From: Marinilabiliales bacterium
GTDB lineage: Bacteria; Bacteroidota; Bacteroidia; Bacteroidales; BM523
Direction of reading: 5' to 3'
Length of the DNA stretch: 5,698 bases
NCBI GenBank assembly: GCA_002869425.1
Contig: PKSZ01000683.1
Coordinates: 1 to 5,698 of the forward strand
Shown: positions 1-5,681 of the stretch, piece by piece
How the letters are laid out: the number at the start of each line of letters is the position of its first letter
Numbering within the stretch: the stretch's first letter is position 1
Notes under the pieces: generated by a model
Seen by the model: the letters and a program-made list of their open reading frames with translations, nothing else
The model's database searches: none
What the model was told of the DNA's origin: nothing
Program-made: the position numbers and the translations under genes

Positions 1-693
1 GCAGAAAGTAGTAATTCTGGTCAGGAAGTAAGCACACCCGTTTCAAATGAGCCAAGCAGTTCAGATATGGTTTCAGCTTCAAATATTAGTGAAGTAAAAG
101 GACTACTCTACACAATTCAAATAGGTGTCTACAAAAATGCTGTTACCAAGGAACAGCTGATGAACCTGAATCCAATTTACATGGAACCAACAGGTACAGG
201 ATTAACCAGATACTTCACAGGAATTTTCACCAATATGCAAGATGCTCGCCGAAGTCAACAAAACATTCGTGAAGCTGGCATACGTGATGCGTTCATAATT
301 GCGTACAGAGATGGTGTAAGAATGAGTATTTCAGAAGCTCGAAGAATTGCAGAGAATGAAGGAAACAATGTATTTGCAAGTGATCAAAACAGCAATTTAG
401 CATCAGTACAAAACGAAGATGTGAATTATAGAATACAAGTTGGTGCATACAAGGAACAAGTTCCAACAAATATAGTTTCGCAATTCCTGAGTGTTGCTGC
501 AAACCAGGGACTTGATCAGACAGTGATGGGAAGCACAACCATCTATACAGTTGGTAAATATAACTCTTACGAGGAAGCATCCACTATGAAATCTGTTCTT
601 ATTAATGAAGGTATTCCGGATGCATTTATTGTTGCTTTCAAAGGAAAGAACAAAATAACTATTGATGAAGCAAAAGAAATATTAGGACAATAA
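1..693 (+). CDS. SPOR-repeat protein, 5' end outside window
   Basis: The reading frame is open from base 1, so the ATG at 67 is probably internal and the visible 230 residues are the C-terminal part of a longer protein. Two related modules are visible. The first runs from LLYTIQIGVY (about residues 35-44) to GIRDAFIIAY and ISEARRI (about 93-116). The second runs from YRIQVGAYKE (about 143-152) to GIPDAFIVAF and IDEAKEI (about 204-227). The pattern of a beta strand with Q-[IV]-G-[AV]-Y, a middle Y/F strand and a final D-A-F-I strand is SPOR-like; SPOR domains generally bind glycan strands of peptidoglycan in the periplasm. A Ser/Glu/Asn-rich linker precedes the first module and another separates the two. 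The unseen N terminus probably carries a signal peptide or another domain, which is inference. The stop is 3 bases before clpS, so the two are probably cotranscribed. The SPOR assignment rests on motif pattern only. Confidence 0.8.
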   Translation, partial: AESSNSGQEVSTPVSNEPSSSDMVSASNISEVKGLLYTIQIGVYKNAVTKEQLMNLNPIYMEPTGTGLTRYFTGIFTNMQDARRSQQNIREAGIRDAFIIAYRDGVRMSISEARRIAENEGNNVFASDQNSNLASVQNEDVNYRIQVGAYKEQVPTNIVSQFLSVAANQGLDQTVMGSTTIYTVGKYNSYEEASTMKSVLINEGIPDAFIVAFKGKNKITIDEAKEILGQ

Positions 694-696
694 GCA

Positions 697-969
697 ATGG
701 CACTAAAACAGAAAAAAAGTAACAAAAAGTCGTCCCAAAAAAAGGATGAATCTTTGTTTTTAATTTTGCATAATGATGACATAAACACATTCAACCATGT
801 AATAGAATCTTTGGTTGAAATATGCAATCATGATGACATTCAGGCTGAACAATGTGCTTATATCACACATTATAAAGGAAAGTGCGATGTAAAAATCGGA
901 TCTTTCAATGAACTTTCACTGATGAAAGACCAATTACATAGTAAAGGACTTACCACAACAATTGAATAA
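697..969 (+). CDS. clpS: ATP-dependent Clp protease adaptor ClpS
   Basis: This 90-residue protein matches ClpS in length and core motifs. ClpS binds destabilising N-terminal residues of N-degron substrates and delivers them to the cytoplasmic ClpA(C)P protease. Visible hallmarks are HNDD at residues 25-28 and HYKGK at 58-62. The substrate-pocket residues N26, D27 and H58 are spaced as in E. coli ClpS (N34, D35, H66). The first 18 residues are Lys/Ser-rich and would be the flexible tail that enters the Clp ATPase. The position matching the E. coli gatekeeper Met40 is Phe32 here, which could alter which N-terminal residues are accepted; that is inference. The start lies 3 bases after the previous stop, and the stop overlaps the next start by one base (TAATG), which suggests translational coupling with the nfeD-type gene. 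Confidence 0.93.
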   Translation: MALKQKKSNKKSSQKKDESLFLILHNDDINTFNHVIESLVEICNHDDIQAEQCAYITHYKGKCDVKIGSFNELSLMKDQLHSKGLTTTIE

Positions 970-1436
970 TGATTACAGCAATAGTTATACTTGTTGTAGT
1001 TGGAATTCTACTTGTTCTGCTGGAGTTTTTGGTTATACCAGGAACTACATACATAGGAATTACCGGTTTTTTGCTTATTTCCGGAAGTGTATTTCTTGCA
1101 TATTACCATTATGGCACCAGAGTTGGTCATTATTTTCTATTGGGAACAGCAGCTTTTATTATTGTTAGTACTATTATTGCATTAAGAAGTGGTACATGGA
1201 AAAAAGCAATGCTGCAAGAAGAAGTTAGTGGCATAGTAGAGAAGTTTAAAGAAAATTCAATATCAGTTGGAGATACAGGTATAACTGTTTCACGATTGGC
1301 TCCTGCAGGAAAAATTCTCATTAATAATATTTATGTGGAAGCAGAGGCTCACAATCAATTGATTAATGAAAATACGAATATTGAAGTAATTAAAGTAAGT
1401 CAGAATAAAATAATTGTTAAACCCATTAATACTTAA
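969..1436 (+). CDS. Short NfeD-family membrane protein
   Basis: This 155-residue protein has three hydrophobic segments (about residues 2-22, 28-46 and 54-72), then a soluble C-terminal domain. The stretch from about 98 to 153, with GDTGITVSRLAPAGKI and the following VEAEAHNQLI and NIEVIKVSQNKIIVKPI, fits the NfeD C-terminal OB-fold pattern (G-x-x-G-x-[ATV]-x-[ST]-x-L-x-P-x-G). It is the short form: there is no ClpP-like serine protease domain before the membrane segments. NfeD proteins are commonly encoded next to flotillin/stomatin-type SPFH proteins and are thought to act with them in membrane microdomains. Here floA begins 3 bases downstream, exactly that pairing. The start overlaps the clpS stop, and no longer in-frame start is likely because the hydrophobic segment begins at residue 2. 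Confidence 0.88.
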   Translation: MITAIVILVVVGILLVLLEFLVIPGTTYIGITGFLLISGSVFLAYYHYGTRVGHYFLLGTAAFIIVSTIIALRSGTWKKAMLQEEVSGIVEKFKENSISVGDTGITVSRLAPAGKILINNIYVEAEAHNQLINENTNIEVIKVSQNKIIVKPINT

Positions 1437-1439
1437 AAT

Positions 1440-2441
1440 ATGTTGAATTTAATTTCTGCAACCTTTTTTGAAGGACCAGCATTGTACATTTCAATCGTAA
1501 TTGCCTCAATCGTACTTTTATGGTTGATTCTGTATTTCATTCCAATTGGACTTTGGTTTCAGGCTCTGGTATCAGGGGTTCGAATATCACTGATACAATT
1601 AATCTTCATGAGATGGAGAAAAGTACCACCAAAAATCATCGTACAGGCTATGATTGAAGGAACAAAAGCAGGACTCGAACTAAACCGAAACGATCTTGAA
1701 GCCCACTATCTTGCCGGTGGAAGGGTAGCTCAGGTTGTTCATGCCCTGGTATCTGCCTCAAAAGCCAATATACAGTTGCCTTTCAATATGGCTACAGCCA
1801 TAGACTTAGCCGGTCGTGATGTATTTGAAGCTGTACAAATGTCAGTTAATCCAAAAGTTATCAATACACCTCCGGTAGCAGCAGTTGCAAAAGATGGTAT
1901 TCAGCTCATTGCAAAAGCAAGGGTTACTGTTAGGGCCAATATAAAACAACTGGTTGGAGGAGCAGGAGAAGAAACGATACTGGCACGTGTCGGAGAAGGC
2001 ATAGTATCATCCATTGGATCATCTAATACACACAAAGCAGTATTGGAAAATCCAGATTCCATTTCCAGGGTAGTATTGGAAAAGGGATTGGATGCTGGAA
2101 CAGCATTTGAAATATTATGTATTGATATAGCTGACGTAGACGTGGGTAAGAATATTGGAGCTGTTCTTCAAACAGATCAGGCAGATGCTGACTTAAAAAT
2201 AGCCCAGGCAAAAGCAGAGGAAAGAAGAGCTATGGCCGTCGCAACTGAGCAGGAAATGAAAGCTAGAGCTGAAGAAATGAGGGCTAAAGTTATTGAAGCT
2301 GAAGCCGATGTTCCAAAAGCAATGGCAGAAGCATTCCGCAGTGGTAATCTGGGAATTATGGATTATTATAAAATGAAAAACATTGAAGCGGATACCAACA
2401 TGAGGGATTCCATCAGCAAACCGCCAACAAAAGGTAAATAA
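1440..2441 (+). CDS. floA: Flotillin-like protein FloA (YqfA/UPF0365 family)
   Basis: The 333-residue length matches the FloA family (about 330 residues). FloA is an SPFH-domain scaffold of membrane microdomains on the inner face of the cytoplasmic membrane. An N-terminal hydrophobic region (about residues 14-45) anchors it. The basic [16 protein letters not shown] stretch (57-72) and the SPFH core (to about 230) follow. Highly characteristic are [26 protein letters not shown] (142-167), the [22 protein letters not shown] segment (174-195) and [17 protein letters not shown] (225-241). Residues about 245-300 are Ala/Glu/Lys-rich ([36 protein letters not shown]), the typical flotillin coiled-coil and oligomerisation tail. 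The start three bases after the nfeD-type stop gives full family length. No clear terminator follows, so transcripts may run towards the tRNA. Confidence 0.95.
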   Translation: MLNLISATFFEGPALYISIVIASIVLLWLILYFIPIGLWFQALVSGVRISLIQLIFMRWRKVPPKIIVQAMIEGTKAGLELNRNDLEAHYLAGGRVAQVVHALVSASKANIQLPFNMATAIDLAGRDVFEAVQMSVNPKVINTPPVAAVAKDGIQLIAKARVTVRANIKQLVGGAGEETILARVGEGIVSSIGSSNTHKAVLENPDSISRVVLEKGLDAGTAFEILCIDIADVDVGKNIGAVLQTDQADADLKIAQAKAEERRAMAVATEQEMKARAEEMRAKVIEAEADVPKAMAEAFRSGNLGIMDYYKMKNIEADTNMRDSISKPPTKGK

Positions 2442-2474
2442 TTGATCTTTTTATGATCTTTTTCTTTTATGGCA

Positions 2475-2505
2475 TTGTAAAATAAAAATGATTTTTCTAC
2501 TTTTG
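2475..2505 (+). promoter_or_regulatory. Bacteroidota-type promoter for tRNA-Ser
   Basis: TACTTTTG at 2498-2505 fits the Bacteroidota -7 box TAnnTTTG exactly. TTG at 2475-2477, 20 bases upstream, fits the -33 element. The -7 box ends 14 bases before the mature tRNA 5' end, a normal distance for a short tRNA leader. The tRNA therefore need not rely on floA readthrough. Confidence 0.72.
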
Positions 2506-2519
2506 TTCACCCCAAATCA

Positions 2520-2610
<91 letters not shown>

Positions 2611-2633
2611 GAGAGCAATACTCAAAATGATGC

Positions 2634-2672
2634 AAAACCCTGAATTTCAATGTATTTCAGGGTTTTTCTTTT
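2634..2672 (+). terminator. Rho-independent terminator after tRNA-Ser
   Basis: A perfect 11-bp stem, AAAACCCTGAA (2634-2644) with TTCAGGGTTTT (2656-2666), encloses an 11-base loop and is followed by T-C-TTTT. It lies 25 bases past the tRNA 3' end and would end the tRNA transcript. If the element junction is at the tRNA end, this terminator belongs to the element and would also shield it from chromosomal transcription. Confidence 0.85.
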
Positions 2673-2723
2673 CCCCAAATTACGCAAAAAAATGCAGTTT
2701 TATACATAATCTTATGGATAATT

Positions 2724-2756
2724 CGTGGGTCAAATTTTTAAGATAAAATCCCCACG
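2724..2756. repeat. Interrupted inverted repeat upstream of integrase
   Basis: CGTGGG (2724-2729) pairs with CCCACG (2751-2756), and inside it ATTTT pairs with AAAAT around TAAGAT. Shortly downstream TTTGCA occurs twice in direct orientation, at 2768-2773 and 2788-2793, exactly 20 bp apart. The stretch 2673-2847 between the terminator and the integrase start would be the natural place for integrase or directionality-factor binding sites. That role is inference. No TAnnTTTG promoter box was found here. Confidence 0.4.
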
Positions 2757-2847
2757 CCATTGTCTCCTTTGCACTGGTTTACAGCACTTTGCATTTTAAT
2801 AAGTGCCTCTTTTTCAATAATTTTAACCCATTAAAATTTTTATCATT

Positions 2848-4062
2848 ATGGCAAAAAGAGCAATGTTGAACTTAATGTTTTTTATCAGAAAATCAAAACT
2901 TCTTAAATCCGGTGAAGCATCTGTTAATCTTCGTATTACAGTATCTGGAAAGTCTGTTGAAGTGGCAATTGGCAAGAATGTAAATCCTGATTCATGGAGT
3001 AACGAAAAAGGTGGAGTTATTGGCAACAATAAAGAAGCTAAAGTATTAAACACTTATATCGATCAGGTGAAGGCAGACTTCCTCGATTTTTACAGACAAT
3101 TTTCGTATGAGGGGAAAGATATCACTGCTCAGACTCTCAAAAATGCCTGGTTAGGAGTTGAAGAAGATCATAAAATGATTCTGCAAATATTTCAGGAACA
3201 CAATGACCAGGTTAAATTGTTAATAGGGAAAGATTTTGCACAGGCAACACATCAACGATACGAAACCAGCTTAAAGCATGTTAAAGCTTTTATTAAGAAA
3301 AAATACAAAGTTAATGATTTACCTGTTCAGGCATTAGATCATAATTTTGCTACTGGTTTGGAATTCTTCTTAAAAACTGAAAGGGATTGCGGACACAATA
3401 CAGCAGCTAAATACATCAAAAACTTCAAGAAAGTTGTGAGAATTGCCATGGCAAATGGTTGGATAAAATCAGATCCTTTCGCAAATCACAAAATGCCTCT
3501 TAGAAAAGTTGACAGGGGATTTTTATCTGAAGCAGAGTTGGAGCTATTAAGAAATAAAGAAATCCCTGTGGAAAGATTAAACTATGTGAGAGATGCGTTT
3601 TTGTTTGCTTGTTATACCGGGTTAGCCTATGCCGATCTAAAGAAACTATCTAAAAGAAATCTTATTGAAGGACAAAACGGAGTTTTATGGATTCATACTA
3701 AACGAACCAAAACGGATAATGAATGTCATATTCCTCTTATCTCAGCTGCTCAGGATATATTGACCAAGTATTCCAACCATCCTCATTGTATTGAAAAGAA
3801 TGTACTGCTTCCAGTGTACTCAAACCAGAAAACAAATGCTTACCTGAAAGAAATTGCGTTGCTTTGTGGAATTGACAAAAATCTCACAAGCCATTTGGCT
3901 AGACACACGTTCGCAACCACAATTACACTAAATAACAATGTGCCAATAGAATCTGTTTCTAAAATGCTTGGTCATTCTTCTATTAATATGACTAAGATAT
4001 ATGCCCGACTTCTGGATAATAAAGTCGAAAATGATATGTCGGCACTGATGAATAAATATTAA
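2848..4062 (+). CDS. Tyrosine recombinase / integrase of an integrative element
   Basis: The 404-residue protein has the layout of Bacteroidota phage/ICE integrases. An N-terminal arm-binding domain covers about residues 5-100 (NLMFFIRKSKLLKSGEASVN, IGKNVNPDSW), a SAM-like core-binding domain about 110-210, and the catalytic domain about 222-404. Catalytic residues visible are H349 and R352 in HLARHTFAT, H376 in LGHSS, the nucleophile Y385 in KIYARL, and a beta-hairpin lysine in HTKRTKT (K285 or K288). The first catalytic arginine is missing: CYTGLAYAD has Ala260 where many recombinases have TGLR. IntDOT-type enzymes are known to deviate at this position. It would cut and join att sites to insert and excise the element at the tRNA. 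The ATG follows an AT-rich leader without Shine-Dalgarno, normal for this phylum. A terminator starts five bases after the stop, so the gene is monocistronic. Confidence 0.95.
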   Translation: MAKRAMLNLMFFIRKSKLLKSGEASVNLRITVSGKSVEVAIGKNVNPDSWSNEKGGVIGNNKEAKVLNTYIDQVKADFLDFYRQFSYEGKDITAQTLKNAWLGVEEDHKMILQIFQEHNDQVKLLIGKDFAQATHQRYETSLKHVKAFIKKKYKVNDLPVQALDHNFATGLEFFLKTERDCGHNTAAKYIKNFKKVVRIAMANGWIKSDPFANHKMPLRKVDRGFLSEAELELLRNKEIPVERLNYVRDAFLFACYTGLAYADLKKLSKRNLIEGQNGVLWIHTKRTKTDNECHIPLISAAQDILTKYSNHPHCIEKNVLLPVYSNQKTNAYLKEIALLCGIDKNLTSHLARHTFATTITLNNNVPIESVSKMLGHSSINMTKIYARLLDNKVENDMSALMNKY

Positions 4063-4066
4063 GCTT

Positions 4067-4090
4067 GGGGATTTCGATCCCCTTTTTTTT
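4067..4090 (+). terminator. Rho-independent terminator of integrase gene
   Basis: GGGGAT (4067-4072) and ATCCCC (4077-4082) form a perfect 6-bp stem closed by a TTCG tetraloop and followed directly by eight T residues (4083-4090). It begins five bases past the integrase stop codon. Confidence 0.93.
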
Positions 4091-4112
4091 GCAAAAAAGA
4101 AAAATAAAAATA

Positions 4113-4160
4113 AAAAAAATAACTCAAAACGCTTTTTTCAACTACTTTTCTACTACAAGC
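4113..4160. repeat. Imperfect direct repeat, copy 1
   Basis: This 48-bp unit recurs at 4238. Both begin with seven A and TAACTCAA, continue with GC and a T tract, and end with ACTAC-N6-ACTACAA and a GC. The two ACTAC motifs (4141-4145, 4152-4156) are 11 bp apart, one DNA helical turn, as expected for two protein subunits on one face. Further ACTAC motifs occur at 4197 and 4301. Possible roles are binding sites for integrase, an excision factor or a relaxosome protein; none can be chosen from sequence. Confidence 0.75.
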
Positions 4161-4237
4161 ACATTAACAATCTATCTATCAATAATTTATTTATAAACTA
4201 CAAACAACTTCTTATTGCGACAAATTACTATGAAAAT

Positions 4238-4286
4238 AAAAAAATAACTCAATTTGCATTTTTTGACTACATTCCTACTACAAAGC
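4238..4286. repeat. Imperfect direct repeat, copy 2
   Basis: Second copy of the unit at 4113, in the same orientation with a period of 125 bp. It keeps the ACTAC-N6-ACTACAA core (4266-4270 and 4277-4281) with the same 11-bp spacing, although the six spacer bases differ in two positions. The preserved core against a diverged surround suggests selection on the ACTAC pair. Confidence 0.75.
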
Positions 4287-4397
4287 CTGTATTTTATTGA
4301 ACTACTGTTTATTAATCCATAGTACGCTCTAAAATCACCCTTCTTTTTGTTACAATTACTTACTGCTTTATTAGATAGGTATTTCATGATTAGTTAA

Positions 4398-4905
4398 CTG
4401 CCTGTCTGCTTATTTTTTATCTGATTTTTACACCAATTACTGTTTTTCAAAATCGTTGGTATGCGACTTAATTAGTTCGGTATGTGTCTGCAAAGGTGGA
4501 AAACCGAACAAACGTCCACAACAGAAGATAAATAGATATTCCTAAGCATTCAGATTTTAGTACATATTTTATTGATTATTGCCCTCCGTAAAACCGGTAA
4601 GCCGTTCATCCATTCCGCTGCTCTGCATTTCTGAACCGCTTACTTTTCGGTTTGTCCTCCTGTAAACCGAAAGAAAATCACTCTCTCCTTCGTCGCTCTG
4701 TATTTCCTTACAGTTTACAGCCAACCCACTATTGTTTCAATTTTTATAATGTCTGAATACTAAGGACTATCACTGTTGATGGACGTTTGTTTCCGGCTTT
4801 CCTATTACCAGCAGAACATACTCGAAAACTAATTAAGATGCATTATGGAAAATTTTGAAAAAAATAAAGTTATGTGCAAAAAACAGAAAATAAGCAGACA
4901 GTCAG
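4398..4905. repeat. 508-bp imperfect palindrome (two inverted copies)
   Basis: The left and right halves are diverged inverted copies of each other. Collinear blocks: CTGTCTGCTTATTTT 4402-4416 with its complement at 4887-4901 (15/15); TTTTTCAAAAT 4443-4453 with 4852-4862 (11/11); CTTAATTAGTT 4467-4477 with 4827-4837 (11/11); ACAAACGTCCA plus CAACAG 4508-4524 with 4773-4790 (one extra base); CTAAGCATTCAGA 4542-4554 with 4752-4764 (11/13). A weaker match joins 4588-4601 to 4707-4718. All pairs centre on about 4650-4653, so order and spacing are kept with only small indels. Ends are not sharp and no target-site duplication is evident. It could extrude as a long cruciform or fold as RNA. Confidence 0.85.
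4591..4672 (+). other. Two mutually exclusive hairpins at palindrome centre
   Basis: Hairpin A pairs AAACCG plus GTAAGCCGTTCA (4591-4608) with TGAACCGCTTAC (4632-4643) and CGGTTT (4648-4653). It has one mismatch and a four-T bulge. Hairpin B pairs TTTCGGTTT (4645-4653) with AAACCGAAA (4664-4672), 9 bp perfect with a 10-base loop. Both need 4648-4653, so only one can form. On the right, CTGTAAAC (4660-4667) can instead pair with GTTTACAG (4713-4720). Such alternatives are typical of switching RNAs or structured DNA origins; function is unknown. Confidence 0.55.
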
Positions 4906-5002
4906 GTTTTGAACTCCTCTCAAATCTTTTAATCTGCATGTGTGTTTTTTGCTTCTGCTCGGTTTCACATTCACTCAATTATAAATCTTAAATTTTTATT
5001 TT

Positions 5003-5467
5003 ATGGAAACTTTAGTAAAAAAAACAAACGGAAAAGCAAGTCATAACGACATTGCAGACATCAAGTCAAAAAATGGTACAACTTTGGTTAAGGTTGTAAA
5101 ACCAACAAACGGAGAGGAAAAACCCGAAGTTAAAACAGTTGAAAACCCTGTTAAAGTGGTTGAAATTGTTGAACCTGTTAAGCCTGTTGAACCTCCTAAA
5201 CCTCAATTGAGCCTTGAGCAGAAAATTGAGAAAATCGAAAACCTCAAAACCCTGATTGAGAAAAGGGAACGCCTTGAGGCAAGTCGTAAAAAACTGACCT
5301 CTTTTGTTGTGGGTGCAAATCAGTTTTCAGAAAACATTATTCTGACTGATGAAAACGGTAACACCTTTAAGACTTCAAACACCGAAGTTTTTACAAAAGT
5401 GGTTGATACCATTAACAGCACTCTGGTTTCTAAAATCAGTGAGATTGAAAAGCAAATTGAATTTTAA
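5003..5467 (+). CDS. Lysine-rich protein of unknown function, predicted coiled coil
   Basis: I do not recognise this 154-residue protein. Residues 1-45 are Lys/Asn/Thr-rich and probably disordered. Residues about 46-68 form a Val-Pro-Glu-Lys linker (ENPVKVVEIVEPVKPVEPPK) with degenerate GTTGAA/CCTGTTAA repeats in the DNA. Residues 71-98 (LEQKIEKIENLKTLIEKRER onward) have heptad-like hydrophobic spacing and suggest a coiled coil. IILTDENGNTFKTSNTEVF (112-130) looks like a beta hairpin, and 131-153 a terminal helix. There is no signal peptide or membrane segment, so it should be cytoplasmic. The ATG follows an AT-rich leader like that of the integrase. It is the first gene after the palindromic region and is followed by a terminator-like hairpin. 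Its position within an integrative element suggests an accessory or mobilisation role, which is inference. Confidence 0.8.
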   Translation: METLVKKTNGKASHNDIADIKSKNGTTLVKVVKPTNGEEKPEVKTVENPVKVVEIVEPVKPVEPPKPQLSLEQKIEKIENLKTLIEKRERLEASRKKLTSFVVGANQFSENIILTDENGNTFKTSNTEVFTKVVDTINSTLVSKISEIEKQIEF

Positions 5468-5474
5468 ATCCTTT

Positions 5475-5515
5475 GGGCATGCTGACTGAAACGTCAGTAT
5501 GCCCTTAATTTTTTC
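5475..5515 (+). terminator. Terminator-like hairpin between two small genes
   Basis: GGGCATGCTGAC (5475-5486) pairs with GTCAGTATGCCC (5493-5504), a 12-bp stem with one G-T pair and a six-base loop, followed by TTAATTTTTT. It starts 8 bases after the 154-aa gene's stop and ends just before the next start at 5520. Partial readthrough would be needed for downstream genes unless they have their own promoter. Confidence 0.8.
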
Positions 5516-5519
5516 TCTT

Positions 5520-5681
5520 ATGAATGAAGTAAAAACCATATCGAAGACAAAGGCAAAGGGGAAACACCCCAAGCCGACACAGGAACAGAAAAATTTAAAA
5601 ATTCTAATTGCCAAAAATCCGCACCTGAAAACCCTGATTGAAAAATTTGATTTAGCAACCTGTAATACTTCTGAATTATGA
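5520..5681 (+). CDS. Small lysine-rich protein, unknown function
   Basis: The 53-residue product (MNEVKTISKTKAKGK at its start) is strongly basic and unrecognised. The ATG at 5520 is preferred to an in-frame ATG at 5499, because 5499 lies inside the 3' arm of the terminator-like hairpin and would add seven residues (MPLIFSL). Residues 26-42 contain two similar helices, LKILIAK and LKTLIEK, ten residues apart. LKTLIEK is identical to residues 81-87 of the preceding 154-aa protein, including a 14-base identical DNA stretch. The stop overlaps the next ATG as ATGA, a sign of translational coupling. Being basic it might bind nucleic acid; that is a guess. Confidence 0.65.
   Translation: MNEVKTISKTKAKGKHPKPTQEQKNLKILIAKNPHLKTLIEKFDLATCNTSEL

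Larger units (their letters stand above)
4063..5002. other. 940-bp gene-free, repeat-rich region
   Basis: No convincing gene is present on either strand. In order it holds the integrase terminator, two 48-49 bp direct repeats (4113-4160, 4238-4286), AT-rich sequence, a 508-bp imperfect palindrome (4398-4905) and a 97-bp leader before the ATG at 5003. An extra 10-bp inverted repeat, GCAAAAAACA at 4876-4885 with TGTTTTTTGC at 4943-4952, links the right arm to that leader. No perfect TAnnTTTG box was seen in either direction. Such density of repeats beside an integrase suggests a control or DNA-processing region (origin of transfer, replication or a regulatory RNA), which is inference. Confidence 0.7.

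Noticed and set aside
2443..2463. Tandem TGATCTTTTT just after floA as a terminator
   Set aside because: It is a direct repeat, not a stem; GATC is self-complementary but forms no useful hairpin.
4113..4286. Direct repeats as a CRISPR array
   Set aside because: Only two imperfect copies of 48-49 bp with a 77-bp gap, and no cas genes.
4187..4387. Minus-strand 66-codon frame beginning just outside the left palindrome arm
   Set aside because: Low-complexity Lys/Phe/Ser composition, runs through one of the direct repeats, and shows no recognisable motif. Its position mirrors the gene at 5003, but that alone is weak.
4681..4688. CTCTCTCC as a second att copy matching the tRNA 3' end
   Set aside because: Only an 8-base low-complexity match; it does not extend into the T arm and would make an element far too small.
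4569..4733. Minus-strand open frame across the palindrome centre, with one in-frame ATG at 4628 giving 19 residues (MQSSGMDERL then TGFTEGNNQ)
   Set aside because: The composition is rather protein-like, but the only Met is near the end, the frame crosses the hairpins, and a stop precedes it without a plausible start. Treated as a by-product of conserved noncoding sequence.
4398..4905. Transposon or MITE with terminal inverted repeats
   Set aside because: Similarity spreads over the whole length rather than at the tips, ends are not sharp, and no target-site duplication is visible.
5499..5519. Upstream ATG at 5499 as start of the 53-aa gene
   Set aside because: It lies within the terminator stem; the ATG at 5520 leaves the hairpin free and gives a basic N terminus.
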